Shown here: positions 6,711-13,922 of the stretch, piece after piece
Numbering within the stretch: position 1 is the first letter of the stretch
Layout of the letters: the number at the start of each line of letters is the position of its first letter
Assembly (NCBI GenBank): GCA_031258625.1
Contig: JAIRMO010000081.1
Span: 1-17,448 of the forward strand
Origin: Spirochaetaceae bacterium
Lineage (GTDB): Bacteria > Spirochaetota > Spirochaetia > Treponematales > Breznakiellaceae
Direction: 5' to 3'
DNA length: 17,448 bases
Notes under the pieces: model-generated
Told to the model about the DNA's origin: nothing
Databases searched by the model: none
The model's input: the letters and a program-made list of their open reading frames with translations, nothing else
Translations under genes and position numbers: made by a program

Positions 6711-7892
6711 TTATACCAAATTCGTCCGCTCAATGGTTCTGACCCGGATGATCCCCTCCACTTTTCCAAGACGTTCCAGGGCGTCGGAAGGAATCGGTTG
6801 TTCCGTGTCGATGATATTATAGGCGTATTCATCCCGGTGGTGGTTGATCAGATCCGTGATATTGATCCCCGCCCCGGCAAGGATAGTGGTTATCTGTCCG
6901 ACCATGTTGGGGATATTCCGGTTTGCCACCAGAAGCCGATGGGGGGCCCGCTGCTCAAGGCGGCACCGGGGAAAATTAACCGAATTTTTGATGGTCCCGG
7001 ACTCAAGAAATTCCATGAGCTGCCGTACCGCCATAACCGCGCAATTATCCTCCGCTTCGGGGGTGGAAGCCCCCAGATGGGGAATACAGACCGCCCGGGG
7101 ACAGACCAATAGTTCCGCGGTGGGAAAATCCGTCACATAGACCCCTAATTTTTCCGATTCCAGGGCTTCGATGATCTCCGCTTCGTTTACCAGTCCCCCC
7201 CGGGCAAGGTTGATGATCCGGGCGCCTTTTTTCATGATCCGGAATTTTTCCGCGTCCAGAAACCCCTTGGTGGTGTCCGAGAGGGGTACATGGAGGGTAA
7301 CATAATCGGCCTTGGTAAGGAGCCCCTCCAGGGTATCCGCCCGTTCAACCTGACGGGAAAGGTTCCAGGCCGCTTCCACCGATATATAGGGGTCGTAACC
7401 GATGACCTTCATCCCCAGGGCCGCGGCGTCGTTGGCCACCATGACCCCGACCGCCCCGAGGCCTATCACCCCGATGGTCTTCCCCCGGATTTCCGGCCCC
7501 TCAAACCGGGACTTCTCCTTTTCCACCAGCTCCGGCACTTCGTCGGCCCGTTCCCCCAGGGACGCCCCCCAGTTGATCCCCCCCAGGATGTTCCGGGAGG
7601 AGAGGAGCAGGGCGGCGATGACCAATTCCTTAACCGCATTGGCGTTCCCCCCGGGGGTATTAAAGACCACCACCCCCCGATCACTGCACCGGGGGACGGG
7701 GATATTATTGACCCCCGCCCCGGCCCGGGCTATGGCCTTGAGGGTTTCGGGGAATTCGATGCCGTGGAGATCGGCGCTCCGCACCAGGAGGGCATCGGGA
7801 TTTGGTAAATCACTGGCCACCTCGTAGCGGTCCCGGGGGAACAGCTCCAGTCCGTCGGGGGAGATTTTATTCATGGTCCGTATCCGAAACAT
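6711..7892 (-). CDS. serA: D-3-phosphoglycerate dehydrogenase, short form with ACT domain
   Basis: Oxidises 3-phosphoglycerate to 3-phosphohydroxypyruvate with NAD+, the first step of serine synthesis, in the cytoplasm. 393 residues: substrate-binding half with RAGAGVNNI (56-64) and VFNTPGGNANAVKE (76-89); Rossmann fold with GLGAVG (144-149) and the NAD-ribose acidic residue D167; catalytic Arg231 (NLARGGLVNE), Glu260 (DFPTAE) and His272 (PHLGAST); C-terminal ACT domain about 319-390, the usual serine-feedback site. The stretch between the catalytic Glu and His is about 11 residues shorter than in E. coli SerA. The ATG follows the serC stop with no gap (TAGATG), and its ribosome site GGAGGG lies inside the serC end, so translation is probably coupled. 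An internal Met7 is an alternative start. Confidence 0.95.
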   Translation of the reverse strand: MFRIRTMNKISPDGLELFPRDRYEVASDLPNPDALLVRSADLHGIEFPETLKAIARAGAGVNNIPVPRCSDRGVVVFNTPGGNANAVKELVIAALLLSSRNILGGINWGASLGERADEVPELVEKEKSRFEGPEIRGKTIGVIGLGAVGVMVANDAAALGMKVIGYDPYISVEAAWNLSRQVERADTLEGLLTKADYVTLHVPLSDTTKGFLDAEKFRIMKKGARIINLARGGLVNEAEIIEALESEKLGVYVTDFPTAELLVCPRAVCIPHLGASTPEAEDNCAVMAVRQLMEFLESGTIKNSVNFPRCRLEQRAPHRLLVANRNIPNMVGQITTILAGAGINITDLINHHRDEYAYNIIDTEQPIPSDALERLGKVEGIIRVRTIERTNLV

Positions 7893-9005
7893 CTATTTTT
7901 TTCCCTCCTGTTTTTCAAATTTTTCCATAAAGGCTATCAGCGCCCGGACCCCTTCCCGGGGCATGGCGTTGTAGATACTGGCCCGCATCCCCCCTACCAG
8001 GCGGTGCCCGGCAAGGTTCACCAGGCCCTCGGCGGCGGCTTCCGTAATAAAACGGGTTTCCCGGTTTTTCCGAGCCTCCGGATCGGCTCCGGTACACACA
8101 AAGGGGATGTTCATCAGGCTGCGGAAGGGCTTTTCCACCGGGGAACGGAAACCCTTCGAATTTTCAAGATACCCATAGAGGATTTCCGCCTTTTCCCGGT
8201 TTAATTCGGCCATGGCCCGGACCCCTCCCAGGCCCTTGAGCCATTCCAGGACCAGGCCGATGACGTAGATCCCGTAGCAGGGGGGGGTGTTGTACATGGA
8301 TCCTTCCCCGGCGGAGATGTCGTACCGGAGCAGGGCCGGGGTCCAGGAGGGGGCCCGGCCGATGAGGTCTTCCCGGATGATCACCACGGTGGTTCCCGCG
8401 GGGCCTAAGTTTTTCTGGGCCCCCGCGTAGAGGATGCCGAACCGGGACACTTCCAGGGGTTCCGAGAGGATACAACTGGAAATATCCGCGGCCAGGGGAA
8501 CCGGGCCGGTGTCGGGGAGGGTGTTCCATTTGGTACCCACAATGGTATTATTCAGGGTGATGTGGTAAAAGGCGTCCCCCGGATCCGGGGCCGGCGCGGG
8601 GGGAATATAGGTATACCCCCGGTCCCCGGAAGACGCAAGGGTCACGGCATCGGCGTATTTGACCCCCTCCTCGGCGGCCTTTTTTGCCCAGACGCCGGTT
8701 TCCACATAAACCGCCCGCTTTTTTTGGGCCCCCGCCTCCCCCGCGGCCAGATTGAGGGGGATCATGGAAAACTGTAACGACGCCCCGCCCTGGAGGAAAA
8801 GCACCCGGTAATTGGGGGGAATTTCCATCAATTCCCGGAGGAGGGCCTCGGTTTTTTCGATGATGGGCTTGAAATCGCCGGACCGGTGGCTCATCTCCAT
8901 CACCGACTGCCCGGTCCCGTTGGCATCGGTCATTTCCGCGGCGGCCCGCTCCAATACCGGCAGCGGCAGGGTCGAAGGCCCGGCGGAAAAATTGTATACC
9001 CGCAT
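7893..9005 (-). CDS. serC: Phosphoserine aminotransferase
   Basis: PLP-dependent class V aminotransferase converting 3-phosphohydroxypyruvate and glutamate to O-phosphoserine and 2-oxoglutarate; it may also act in pyridoxine synthesis. 370 residues, normal for the family: YNFSAGPSTLP at 4-14, substrate-loop MSHRSGDF (38-45), GGASLQF (73-79), PLP lysine K198 in YAGAQKNLGPAG, and C-terminal GGMRASIYNA (338-347). The ATG at 9005 is preferred over the GTG at 9014, because the GTG overlaps the ribosome-binding site AGAGGTG and SerC proteins normally begin MxxYNFSAGP. It is the first gene of the serCA operon. A perfect 14-bp palindrome lies about 50 bp upstream. No phosphoserine phosphatase gene is in the window. 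Confidence 0.95.
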   Translation of the reverse strand: MRVYNFSAGPSTLPLPVLERAAAEMTDANGTGQSVMEMSHRSGDFKPIIEKTEALLRELMEIPPNYRVLFLQGGASLQFSMIPLNLAAGEAGAQKKRAVYVETGVWAKKAAEEGVKYADAVTLASSGDRGYTYIPPAPAPDPGDAFYHITLNNTIVGTKWNTLPDTGPVPLAADISSCILSEPLEVSRFGILYAGAQKNLGPAGTTVVIIREDLIGRAPSWTPALLRYDISAGEGSMYNTPPCYGIYVIGLVLEWLKGLGGVRAMAELNREKAEILYGYLENSKGFRSPVEKPFRSLMNIPFVCTGADPEARKNRETRFITEAAAEGLVNLAGHRLVGGMRASIYNAMPREGVRALIAFMEKFEKQEGKK

Positions 9006-9052
9006 AACGCACACCTCTTTTCACAACGTGTTCATCATAACCTTGAAGGGTC

Positions 9053-9066
9053 GTGAAATATTTCAC
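9053..9066. promoter_or_regulatory. 14-bp palindrome upstream of serC, candidate operator
   Basis: GTGAAATATTTCAC is a perfect palindrome 48 to 61 bases upstream of the serC start, the size and symmetry expected for a dimeric repressor or activator site. No strong -35/-10 pair could be placed with confidence around it. Confidence 0.4.
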
Positions 9067-9116
9067 AATAAGAGTAGAAGAACTAGGGCGTCGTGTCAAG
9101 AGCCCAGGATAAACAC

Positions 9117-9650
9117 ACAGCAATTCAAAATTTAAATAGACATAAAGAGAAAAGACGCCTAAAAGAACTTCCGGGGGGCGGCCTGACGCCTTGGCCTAAA
9201 CAGCGGCCTTTATTGGGCCTACGCCATGGCGCCTTATTTCGTCAACACGCTACTGCGTGCCGCTACTGCGTACCGCTACTGCGTGCCGCTGCCGCCTGCG
9301 CTTATCGGGCGCCTGTCGGCCGGGCAAATAACGGTTCCCCCCGGAGGGTCCCCCCGCTATTTGCCCGCCGCCACCCCCACCCAAAACACGCACACGTATG
9401 TGTGTTTTTGAGTCCCGGTATCACGGCGTGGCCCTAGAAAAGGTAAGACATAAGAACCAGCAACCGGGCCGGTGAACTTTTTCGGGCGTCTTTTCTCTCC
9501 GAAGAAAACAAAAATTGCTGCAAAAAAATGGGAATATTATGGTAAAAAACGACCAAATGGTTACTGTACTGCATTAAGACGACCATATCCTTACAAAACC
9601 ATTTAGTCATTTTTAGATTGAACGAGCCTTTTTTTAAACTTTGAATTGCT
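9117..9650 (+). mobile_element. R4a, non-coding element with terminal inverted repeats
   Basis: A 534-bp segment whose ends are 17/18 inverted matches: AGCAATTCAAAATTTAAA (9119-9136) and TTTAAACTTTGAATTGCT (9633-9650). GATAAACAC flanks it directly on both sides (9108-9116 and 9651-9659), which looks like a 9-bp target duplication. Inside: a second inverted pair GAGAAAAGACGCC (9147-9159) / GGCGTCTTTTCTC (9485-9497); three 13-bp tandem units GCTACTGCGTGCC (9249-9287); a stem CGGGCAAATA with TATTTGCCCG (9321-9330, 9358-9367); and a near-perfect stem GACCAAATGGTT / AACCATTTAGTC (about 9550-9609). Short open frames here have no recognisable product. A shortened inverted relative is at 14738-14877. 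Confidence 0.72.
9249..9287. repeat. 13-bp tandem repeat, three units
   Basis: GCTACTGCGTGCC, GCTACTGCGTACC, GCTACTGCGTGCC, followed by a degenerate fourth unit GCTGCCGCCTGCG. It lies inside R4a and is absent from R4b. Confidence 0.75.
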
Positions 9651-9659
9651 GATAAACAC

Positions 9660-9848
9660 TCAAGGATTTACCTCCTCCTCCTTTGGGCGCATTTCCGGCG
9701 CATGGGTTGTCGTTTGCGCGACAATTTCAAGAGGAAACCGGGCTTTCCGCTTCAATCCCTTGCGCGTTTCCGGCGGGAGCCTGTTTTTCGCTAGACAAGC
9801 GGCAAACAGGCGGCAGACGATTCTATGCGTTTATCCTGGCAAGGTCAT
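9660..9848. other. Non-coding stretch between R4a and R2b
   Basis: No gene supported. A six-pair hairpin TTGTCG-TTTGCG-CGACAA lies at about 9707-9724. CCAGGATAAAC at 9104-9114, just outside R4a, recurs inverted at about 9830-9840 (GTTTATCCTGG), suggesting further repeat material here. Open frames in this stretch are uncharacteristic and overlap repeats. Confidence 0.5.
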
Positions 9849-10015
9849 GCTTTTATCCGGGACGCAAAATCCCGGCTCTCCCGATCAGCCTCACCGGTAC
9901 GGGGGGACCAAACAGCGGGGCTTACCGGCGGCCGGTTTTCCGCCGTACCGGCCCTCGAAGGGGGCTCCGGGGAAAGCCGGAATTTCGCGGCCCGGGCAGG
10001 GCCAAAAATTGCCCT
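9849..10015 (+). repeat. R2b dispersed repeat
   Basis: Shares ordered blocks with R2a (12138-12290): CTTTTATCCGGGA; CCGGTACGGG; GGCTTACCGGCGGC; CCGCCGTACCGG; and AAAATTGCCCT at the end. CCGGTACGG and CCGTACCGG are inverted, so the middle folds into a hairpin. It lies directly upstream of the cyclic-nucleotide/GGDEF pair, in the same orientation as R2a. Confidence 0.65.
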
Positions 10016-10050
10016 GGGGGGATAGGCGCCGGCAATAATTTTTTCAAGGA

Positions 10051-10079
10051 TTGTATAAAAACATCAAGTAGATTATGAT
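10051..10079 (+). promoter_or_regulatory. Promoter-like pair before the GGDEF operon
   Basis: TTGTAT (10051-10056), a 17-base spacer, then TATGAT (10074-10079). The predicted start near 10086 would leave only about eight leader bases and would cut into the ribosome site (GTGAGG, 10083-10088), so another start point may be used. Confidence 0.35.
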
Positions 10080-10093
10080 AAAGTGAGGTTTTT

Positions 10094-11098
10094 ATGGAAG
10101 ATCTGTTCCAAGGACAATCCTTTGATTCGATCTTGACCCAAAGGGTGGACTTATTTGATTCTCTTTCAGACCAGGAGCAGGCGGCGGTAAGGGCCCGGGC
10201 GGGTGTTTTGCAGCTTCGCCGTAAGGCCCGGCTTTTCTCCATAGGGGATCGGGCGGAGCATTTTTATGTGCTTTTGGCCGGTTCAATCCGGGTTTTCAGA
10301 TCCGGAATGGACAACATGGATGATGAGTTGGCCTATTTTGCCCCGGGGGATATCATCGGCGATTTCGATTTTGCCCGGCAGGCCGTATACGATGCTTCCG
10401 CGGAAGCCGCGGAAGATTCTTTAGTGATCATGTTTCCCGGTTTTGGGATAACCATGGATACCTTCACCCCGGAAGAACCCCATGCCGCGGCAAAAATTTA
10501 CCTCAATTCCATTCGGATGATCACCTCCCGGATTAAGATAACCCAAAAGATCATCATGAAAAACATTTCCTGGGTTCAGGAACTGTACCGGTTAGCCTAC
10601 GAAGATCCCGGTACGGGCCTTTGGAAACAATCCTTTCTTACCAATGAGATAAGCCAGATCCTGGAGGTTCCCACGGCCCTGATCATGTTAAAGCCGGATC
10701 GGTTTAAGACCCTGGTGGATTCCCGGGGGCATACTGTGGGGGACGAAGCCATGATCCGGATCGCCGCCATATTAAAGAATATTACCCGCCGGTTGAGCCG
10801 GGGATGGCCCCTGCGGTTTAAAAGTAACGAAACCGGTATGCTGATACCCCAATGTCCCGCTGCCCAAGCGGAAACCCTCGCCCGGGAATTACAGGAGACC
10901 ATTGCCGCCCTTGAGCCGGTTCCTCCCCAGGATGATTATCCTGCCTTCAACTTTACCGCTACCGTCAGTTGGGGTATATGGCCGGAGGATCACGCCGGCT
11001 GGGACAGCCTTTTGAAGGGTACCTACGCCCTGCTTCTGGATACCTGGCGGGCCGGCGGTAACCGCCTGAGCCGTTACACCGGATCGGAGGAACCATGA
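10094..11098 (+). CDS. Cyclic-nucleotide-binding-like / degenerate GGDEF protein
   Basis: A 334-residue cytoplasmic signalling protein without membrane segments. Residues about 15-125 form a cNMP-binding-type beta-roll (FYVLLAGSIRVF, FAPGDIIGDFDF), but the phosphate-binding cassette lacks the usual GE...R-[TS]-A (here GDFDFARQAVYDASAEA), so cyclic-nucleotide binding is doubtful. Residues about 165-325 follow a GGDEF fold (DPGTGLWKQSFL; KPDRFKTLVDSRGHTVGDEAM; VSWGIWPEDH), but the signature position reads SNETGM (244-249), so diguanylate cyclase activity is not expected. Ribosome site GTGAGG precedes the ATG. Its stop overlaps the next start (ATGA), so the two proteins are probably made together. 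It may be a regulatory or dimer partner of the downstream protein; that role is inference. Confidence 0.8.
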   Translation: MEDLFQGQSFDSILTQRVDLFDSLSDQEQAAVRARAGVLQLRRKARLFSIGDRAEHFYVLLAGSIRVFRSGMDNMDDELAYFAPGDIIGDFDFARQAVYDASAEAAEDSLVIMFPGFGITMDTFTPEEPHAAAKIYLNSIRMITSRIKITQKIIMKNISWVQELYRLAYEDPGTGLWKQSFLTNEISQILEVPTALIMLKPDRFKTLVDSRGHTVGDEAMIRIAAILKNITRRLSRGWPLRFKSNETGMLIPQCPAAQAETLARELQETIAALEPVPPQDDYPAFNFTATVSWGIWPEDHAGWDSLLKGTYALLLDTWRAGGNRLSRYTGSEEP

Positions 11099-12105
11099 GC
11101 CAAGCGGTAGAAGCCCTATCCCCCCAGGATAAGACGGTTCTTATCAACTCGCCCCTCCTATCCTCTTTGAGCAAGCTGGAGTTTGACGCGGTAGCCGCTT
11201 GTCTGGAACGCCGGTGTATAGCCAAGGACGGCACGGTTTTTTCCGAAGGGGAACCGGGGAAAGAGCTGTTCATTCTCCTCTCCGGGGAATTAAACGCCTA
11301 TGTAACCCAGCCCGGGGAAATCCAGCGGTGGATGTTCACTATCACCCCCGGAGATTTTTTGGGGGAAATGTCCATCATTTCCAACGATCCCCGTTCCGCG
11401 ACCATTATCGCCGAGGTTGATTCGGAACTGATGGCCCTTAAGGACACGGATTTTTACCGTTTTGTTTCCCGGCATCCCATGATCGGGGTCAAGCTCCTCA
11501 AAGCCATTGGGGACGTGCAGAACACTTGGCTGGAACAGACCGCCCGGCACCTCAGCGACCTCATGAGTTGGGGTGAAACCGCCCGGCGGCGGGCCATTAC
11601 CGATGAGCTTACCGGGCTCTATAACCGGCGTTTTCTTGAGGGGTTAATCAAAAACCGTTTTGGACAGGGTATCGTCCAGATGCGAAACATAGCCCTGTTG
11701 ATGATGGACTTGGATAAGGTTCATATTATAAACGAGACCTACGGCGCCCCGGCGGGGGATCGGGTCATCGTCATGAGCGCGCAAGCCCTACAGCGTCATC
11801 TGCGGAACGGGGATATTGCCGCCCGGCTTTCGGGGGATGAGTTTGCCGTCCTGCTCCAGGACACGGATGAACAGACCGCCCGGGAGGTGGCGGAACGGAT
11901 CCGTACCGCGATCTGTTCCCAGGAAATACCGGCTGCCCCCGGCCCCGAAGCTAAAAATGGGGCCGTCATCTCGGTCCAAATCAGTATCGGGATAGCGACG
12001 GCGCCGGCCCACGCCGGGGATGCCGAATCCCTGATGATCAAGGCGGATGACGCCCTCCTCAAGGCCAAAAATTTGGGCCGGAACCGGGTGGAAATCGCCG
12101 ATTAA
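11095..12105 (+). CDS. Cyclic-nucleotide-binding domain / GGDEF diguanylate cyclase
   Basis: 336 residues, same architecture as its upstream neighbour. The N-terminal cNMP-binding domain (about 20-135) keeps the phosphate-binding cassette (FLGEMSIISNDPRSATI, 88-104, with Glu91 and Arg100). A helical linker follows, then a GGDEF domain (about 165-336): DELTGLYNRRFL (170-181), MMDLDKVHIINETYGAPAGD (203-222), signature SGDEF (246-250) and SIGIA (297-301). An inhibitory-site motif RNGD (237-240) lies exactly five residues before the signature, as in product-inhibited cyclases. It should therefore condense two GTP to cyclic-di-GMP, possibly controlled by a cyclic nucleotide or other N-terminal ligand; the first signature residue is Ser rather than Gly, so activity needs testing. 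Start ATG overlaps the upstream TGA by the ATGA arrangement. Confidence 0.87.
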   Translation: MSQAVEALSPQDKTVLINSPLLSSLSKLEFDAVAACLERRCIAKDGTVFSEGEPGKELFILLSGELNAYVTQPGEIQRWMFTITPGDFLGEMSIISNDPRSATIIAEVDSELMALKDTDFYRFVSRHPMIGVKLLKAIGDVQNTWLEQTARHLSDLMSWGETARRRAITDELTGLYNRRFLEGLIKNRFGQGIVQMRNIALLMMDLDKVHIINETYGAPAGDRVIVMSAQALQRHLRNGDIAARLSGDEFAVLLQDTDEQTAREVAERIRTAICSQEIPAAPGPEAKNGAVISVQISIGIATAPAHAGDAESLMIKADDALLKAKNLGRNRVEIAD

Positions 12106-12113
12106 GGGCCGCC

Positions 12114-12296
12114 GGCGCCTTAGGGCAAAAGCATTTACTTTTATCCGGGATACAACCGATTGTCCTCGCCGGTACGGGTTAAGTAATCAGACGAGGCTTA
12201 CCGGCGGCAAAGCCCCTGCCGCCGCTTCCCCGCCGTACCGGTATTTTTCTCCGGGGGTGTATCCCGAATATCGTACCAAAATTGCCCTAAGGCGCC
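12114..12296 (+). repeat. R2a dispersed repeat with 15-bp terminal inverted repeats
   Basis: Bounded by GGCGCCTTAGGGCAA (12114-12128) and its perfect reverse complement (12282-12296); the right end is itself palindromic (CTAAGGCGCCTTAG, 12287-12300). The middle holds an inverted pair CCGGTACGG (12169-12177) / CCGTACCGG (12234-12242). It shares blocks in order with R2b and, in part, R2c. It begins nine bases after the GGDEF gene stop. Non-coding, and size and termini suit a miniature mobile element. Confidence 0.7.
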
Positions 12297-12341
12297 TTAG
12301 GGATTAGTTTTTGTTACCGGTAACTATAACCTGACAAGGAA

Positions 12342-12360
12342 GGGCGCCAGGCGCCCTTTT
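12342..12360 (+). terminator. Intrinsic terminator between convergent genes
   Basis: GGGCG-CCAGG-CGCCC followed by TTTT, downstream of the GGDEF pair. On the other strand the same stem is preceded by AAAA and lies just past the lipoprotein gene stop, so it may also serve that gene, though with a poorer tail. Confidence 0.7.
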
Positions 12361-12363
12361 AGA

Positions 12364-13143
12364 TCAAAGATACACCGGCACCTGAATCTCCAGCCCTCCA
12401 TTCGTAGATACGCCAGTTATATTCATTTTATAGATTGAAATATTTACGGTATACTTAAGCCCTTTATCGCCCGTGATTTCTATGTATTCCGGGTAATGGA
12501 ATTTACGGTTATATTTGATCCAAAATGAAGTCAAGCCCCTGTCCGCCAGAGCCGCCTTGTCCGTTATCCCCAAGCCATAAATGATGTCATATACATCGGA
12601 CATAGTATCAGCCATAAGAAGAGGCGCCCACGATATGTCTGACCTCTTATCGCTTCTCCCATACGGAACATCTTGATATATAATGTGGTTTTTAGTCATA
12701 GAGAACGCAGGATTCGACAATTTATGCGTTTGCTTAAAAGAATAACCCGTTTGTCCCCATGCCATTTGCTCCCATGCGGCTCTTTCCGCGATAAAGACCG
12801 CCCAATTAAAGCGCTCCTCAACGGCAACCGCATTTTCGGCCAGCGGATCCAGGACAGGGATATCTTCCTCTATGACCGCTTCTCCGGCTAGCGGTTCCTC
12901 TTGGCTAGGGATATTTTCCTCTATGACCGCTTCTCCGGCTAACGGTTCCTCTTGGCTAGGGATATTTTCCTCTATGACCGGTTCCTCGACTAGCGGTTCC
13001 TCCCGGACAGGGGTGTTTTCGTCTAGTTCTATTTGGTTCGCTACTTTGTTATCCATGTTCAACGTATCGACCAGCAGATCGTCGGCACAGGCGCCTAACC
13101 ACACCACCACAAAAAACGCCAGTATTATTACTCTGTTTTTCAT
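12364..13143 (-). CDS. Lipoprotein with 17-residue tandem repeats
   Basis: 259 residues. Signal peptide with lipobox LGAC (Cys19 lipidated), so it is probably anchored to a membrane face. An acidic, proline-containing linker (about 40-110) holds two identical 17-residue units, EENIPSQEEPLAGEAVI (58-74, 75-91), a diverged third (92-107) and a partial earlier one (48-57). The C-terminal domain (about 112-245) is a compact mixed fold whose spacing, including MSDVYDIIYGL and IKYNRKFHYPEYIEIT, recalls DUF6174-type small domains; this match is from memory and tentative. A ribosome site AAGGAAG lies seven bases before the ATG, and a promoter is at 13222-13249. The function is unknown; the linker probably acts as a flexible spacer holding the domain away from the membrane. 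Confidence 0.8.
   Translation of the reverse strand: MKNRVIILAFFVVVWLGACADDLLVDTLNMDNKVANQIELDENTPVREEPLVEEPVIEENIPSQEEPLAGEAVIEENIPSQEEPLAGEAVIEEDIPVLDPLAENAVAVEERFNWAVFIAERAAWEQMAWGQTGYSFKQTHKLSNPAFSMTKNHIIYQDVPYGRSDKRSDISWAPLLMADTMSDVYDIIYGLGITDKAALADRGLTSFWIKYNRKFHYPEYIEITGDKGLKYTVNISIYKMNITGVSTNGGLEIQVPVYL
12859..13011 (-). repeat. 51-bp in-frame minisatellite inside the lipoprotein gene
   Basis: Three head-to-tail 51-bp units at 12859-12909, 12910-12960 and 12961-13011. The first two differ at about two positions; the third is more diverged. The 51-bp unit keeps the reading frame, so copy-number change would lengthen or shorten the linker by 17 residues. Confidence 0.9.
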
Positions 13144-13221
13144 AATACTACTTCCTTAGACGGCTAAAAATTTCTTTAATTTACCGTGGAGTACAAATAT
13201 TTTACTAACCGACTAAATAAA

Positions 13222-13249
13222 ATTATATATATTTTCTATAAAAAAACAA
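13222..13249 (-). promoter_or_regulatory. Promoter of the repeat lipoprotein gene
   Basis: On the minus strand TTGTTT (13249-13244), 16 bases, then TATAAT (13227-13222), in a very AT-rich stretch. The predicted start near 13215 gives a ~72-base leader. Confidence 0.5.
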
Positions 13250-13284
13250 GAAAAAAATACATAAATTTGAAAATTTTAACAATA

Positions 13285-13321
13285 GAGGCTGTTCCAAAAC
13301 TTCAGTTTTTGGAACAGCCTC
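13285..13321. repeat. R1 palindromic repeat (short form)
   Basis: Hairpin with arms GAGGCTGTTCCAAAA and TTTTGGAACAGCCTC around a short TTCAG loop. It is the best-preserved short R1 copy. It is not directly after a gene, so a terminator role is less obvious here. Confidence 0.8.
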
Positions 13322-13366
13322 CTTGGATTTAAGGAAAAAAACGGGGCTTTTGACCGGTTTTTTCAA

Positions 13367-13424
13367 GAGCCTGTTCCAAAACCGTGCGCGTTAGCGCACA
13401 GTAAATTAGTTTTGGAACAGGCTC
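13367..13424 (+). repeat. R1 palindromic repeat (long form)
   Basis: Perfect 16-bp outer stem GAGCCTGTTCCAAAAC (13367-13382) with GTTTTGGAACAGGCTC (13409-13424). Nested inside is GTGCGC-GTTA-GCGCAC, then AGTAAATTA. The same 58-bp sequence, on the other strand and slightly diverged, follows serA at 6648-6707. Confidence 0.85.
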
Positions 13425-13831
13425 AATAATTACCCGGATAACGATTTATCCGTCTATTGTTTGTAGCGTCTAAGGAAGCGCTGATTTATTCAATCGAGAA
13501 TAAATCAGTGCTCCTTTAATGTGGTTTTTTCGCAGTTTTTCGTAGAAAAACGAGAAAAATAATAGGGCAACGATGGTTAGCGTCAAGTTAATCAGCGTTG
13601 CCCTAAGTAACACACCGGTTTAGGAATTAACAGCCAATTTTCTGAAAAAGCCTTGGAGAAAGTCCAGGTAATATAAACAAACGGTATATTATTGTAATTT
13701 TGCTTTACTCGACAATAAATTGAAAAGCCGGATGACGGAAAATTATCCCGCAACTCCTTATAAAATAAGGAGTTGCGAGCCTTTCAGAAAATTTTCCACC
13801 GGAAATGGACAGGATTCAAGCCCTTAGGTAC
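13425..13831. other. Array of unrelated hairpins in a ~780 bp gene-free region
   Basis: No coding sequence is supported. Visible structures: CGGATAA-CGAT-TTATCCG (13435-13452); a long palindrome AGCGCTGATTTATTC with GAATAAATCAGTGCT (13477-13512, one G-T pair); GTTTTTC-GTA-GAAAAAC (about 13537-13553); a 9-bp stem AGGGCAACG / CGTTGCCCT (13564-13604); a 13-bp perfect stem CGCAACTCCTTAT-AAA-ATAAGGAGTTGCG (13749-13777); and an outer inverted pair AATTTTCTGAAA (13636-13647) / TTTCAGAAAATT (13782-13793) enclosing that stem, which gives a ~158-bp element-like unit. Any of these could be terminators, small-RNA folds or decayed miniature elements. Confidence 0.6.
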
Positions 13832-13885
13832 TATTGTCCTTACCGGTACGGGTTAGCCAAACAGGCGGGGTTTACCGGCGCCTTA
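13832..13885 (+). repeat. R2c, partial copy of the R2 repeat
   Basis: Shares ATTGTCCT, CCGGTACGGGTTA and GGCGGGG-TTTACCGGCG with R2a and R2b in the same order, then diverges. It lies 37 bases past the stop of the FMN-binding lipoprotein gene. Confidence 0.55.
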
Positions 13886-13922
13886 CCTCATGCCGGTTGT
13901 TCATGCCCCGGCAAGGAATTCC

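Noticed and set aside
9014..9014. GTG start of serC
   Set aside because: It overlaps the ribosome-binding site AGAGGTG; ATG at 9005 matches the family start and has correct spacing.
9093..10078. Several overlapping 60-130 codon open frames
   Set aside because: They run through R4a tandem repeats and R2b hairpins, overlap one another in different frames, and show no recognisable protein pattern.
12859..13011. CRISPR-like or regulatory direct repeats
   Set aside because: Units are contiguous without spacers, are 51 bp (a multiple of three) and are translated within the lipoprotein gene.
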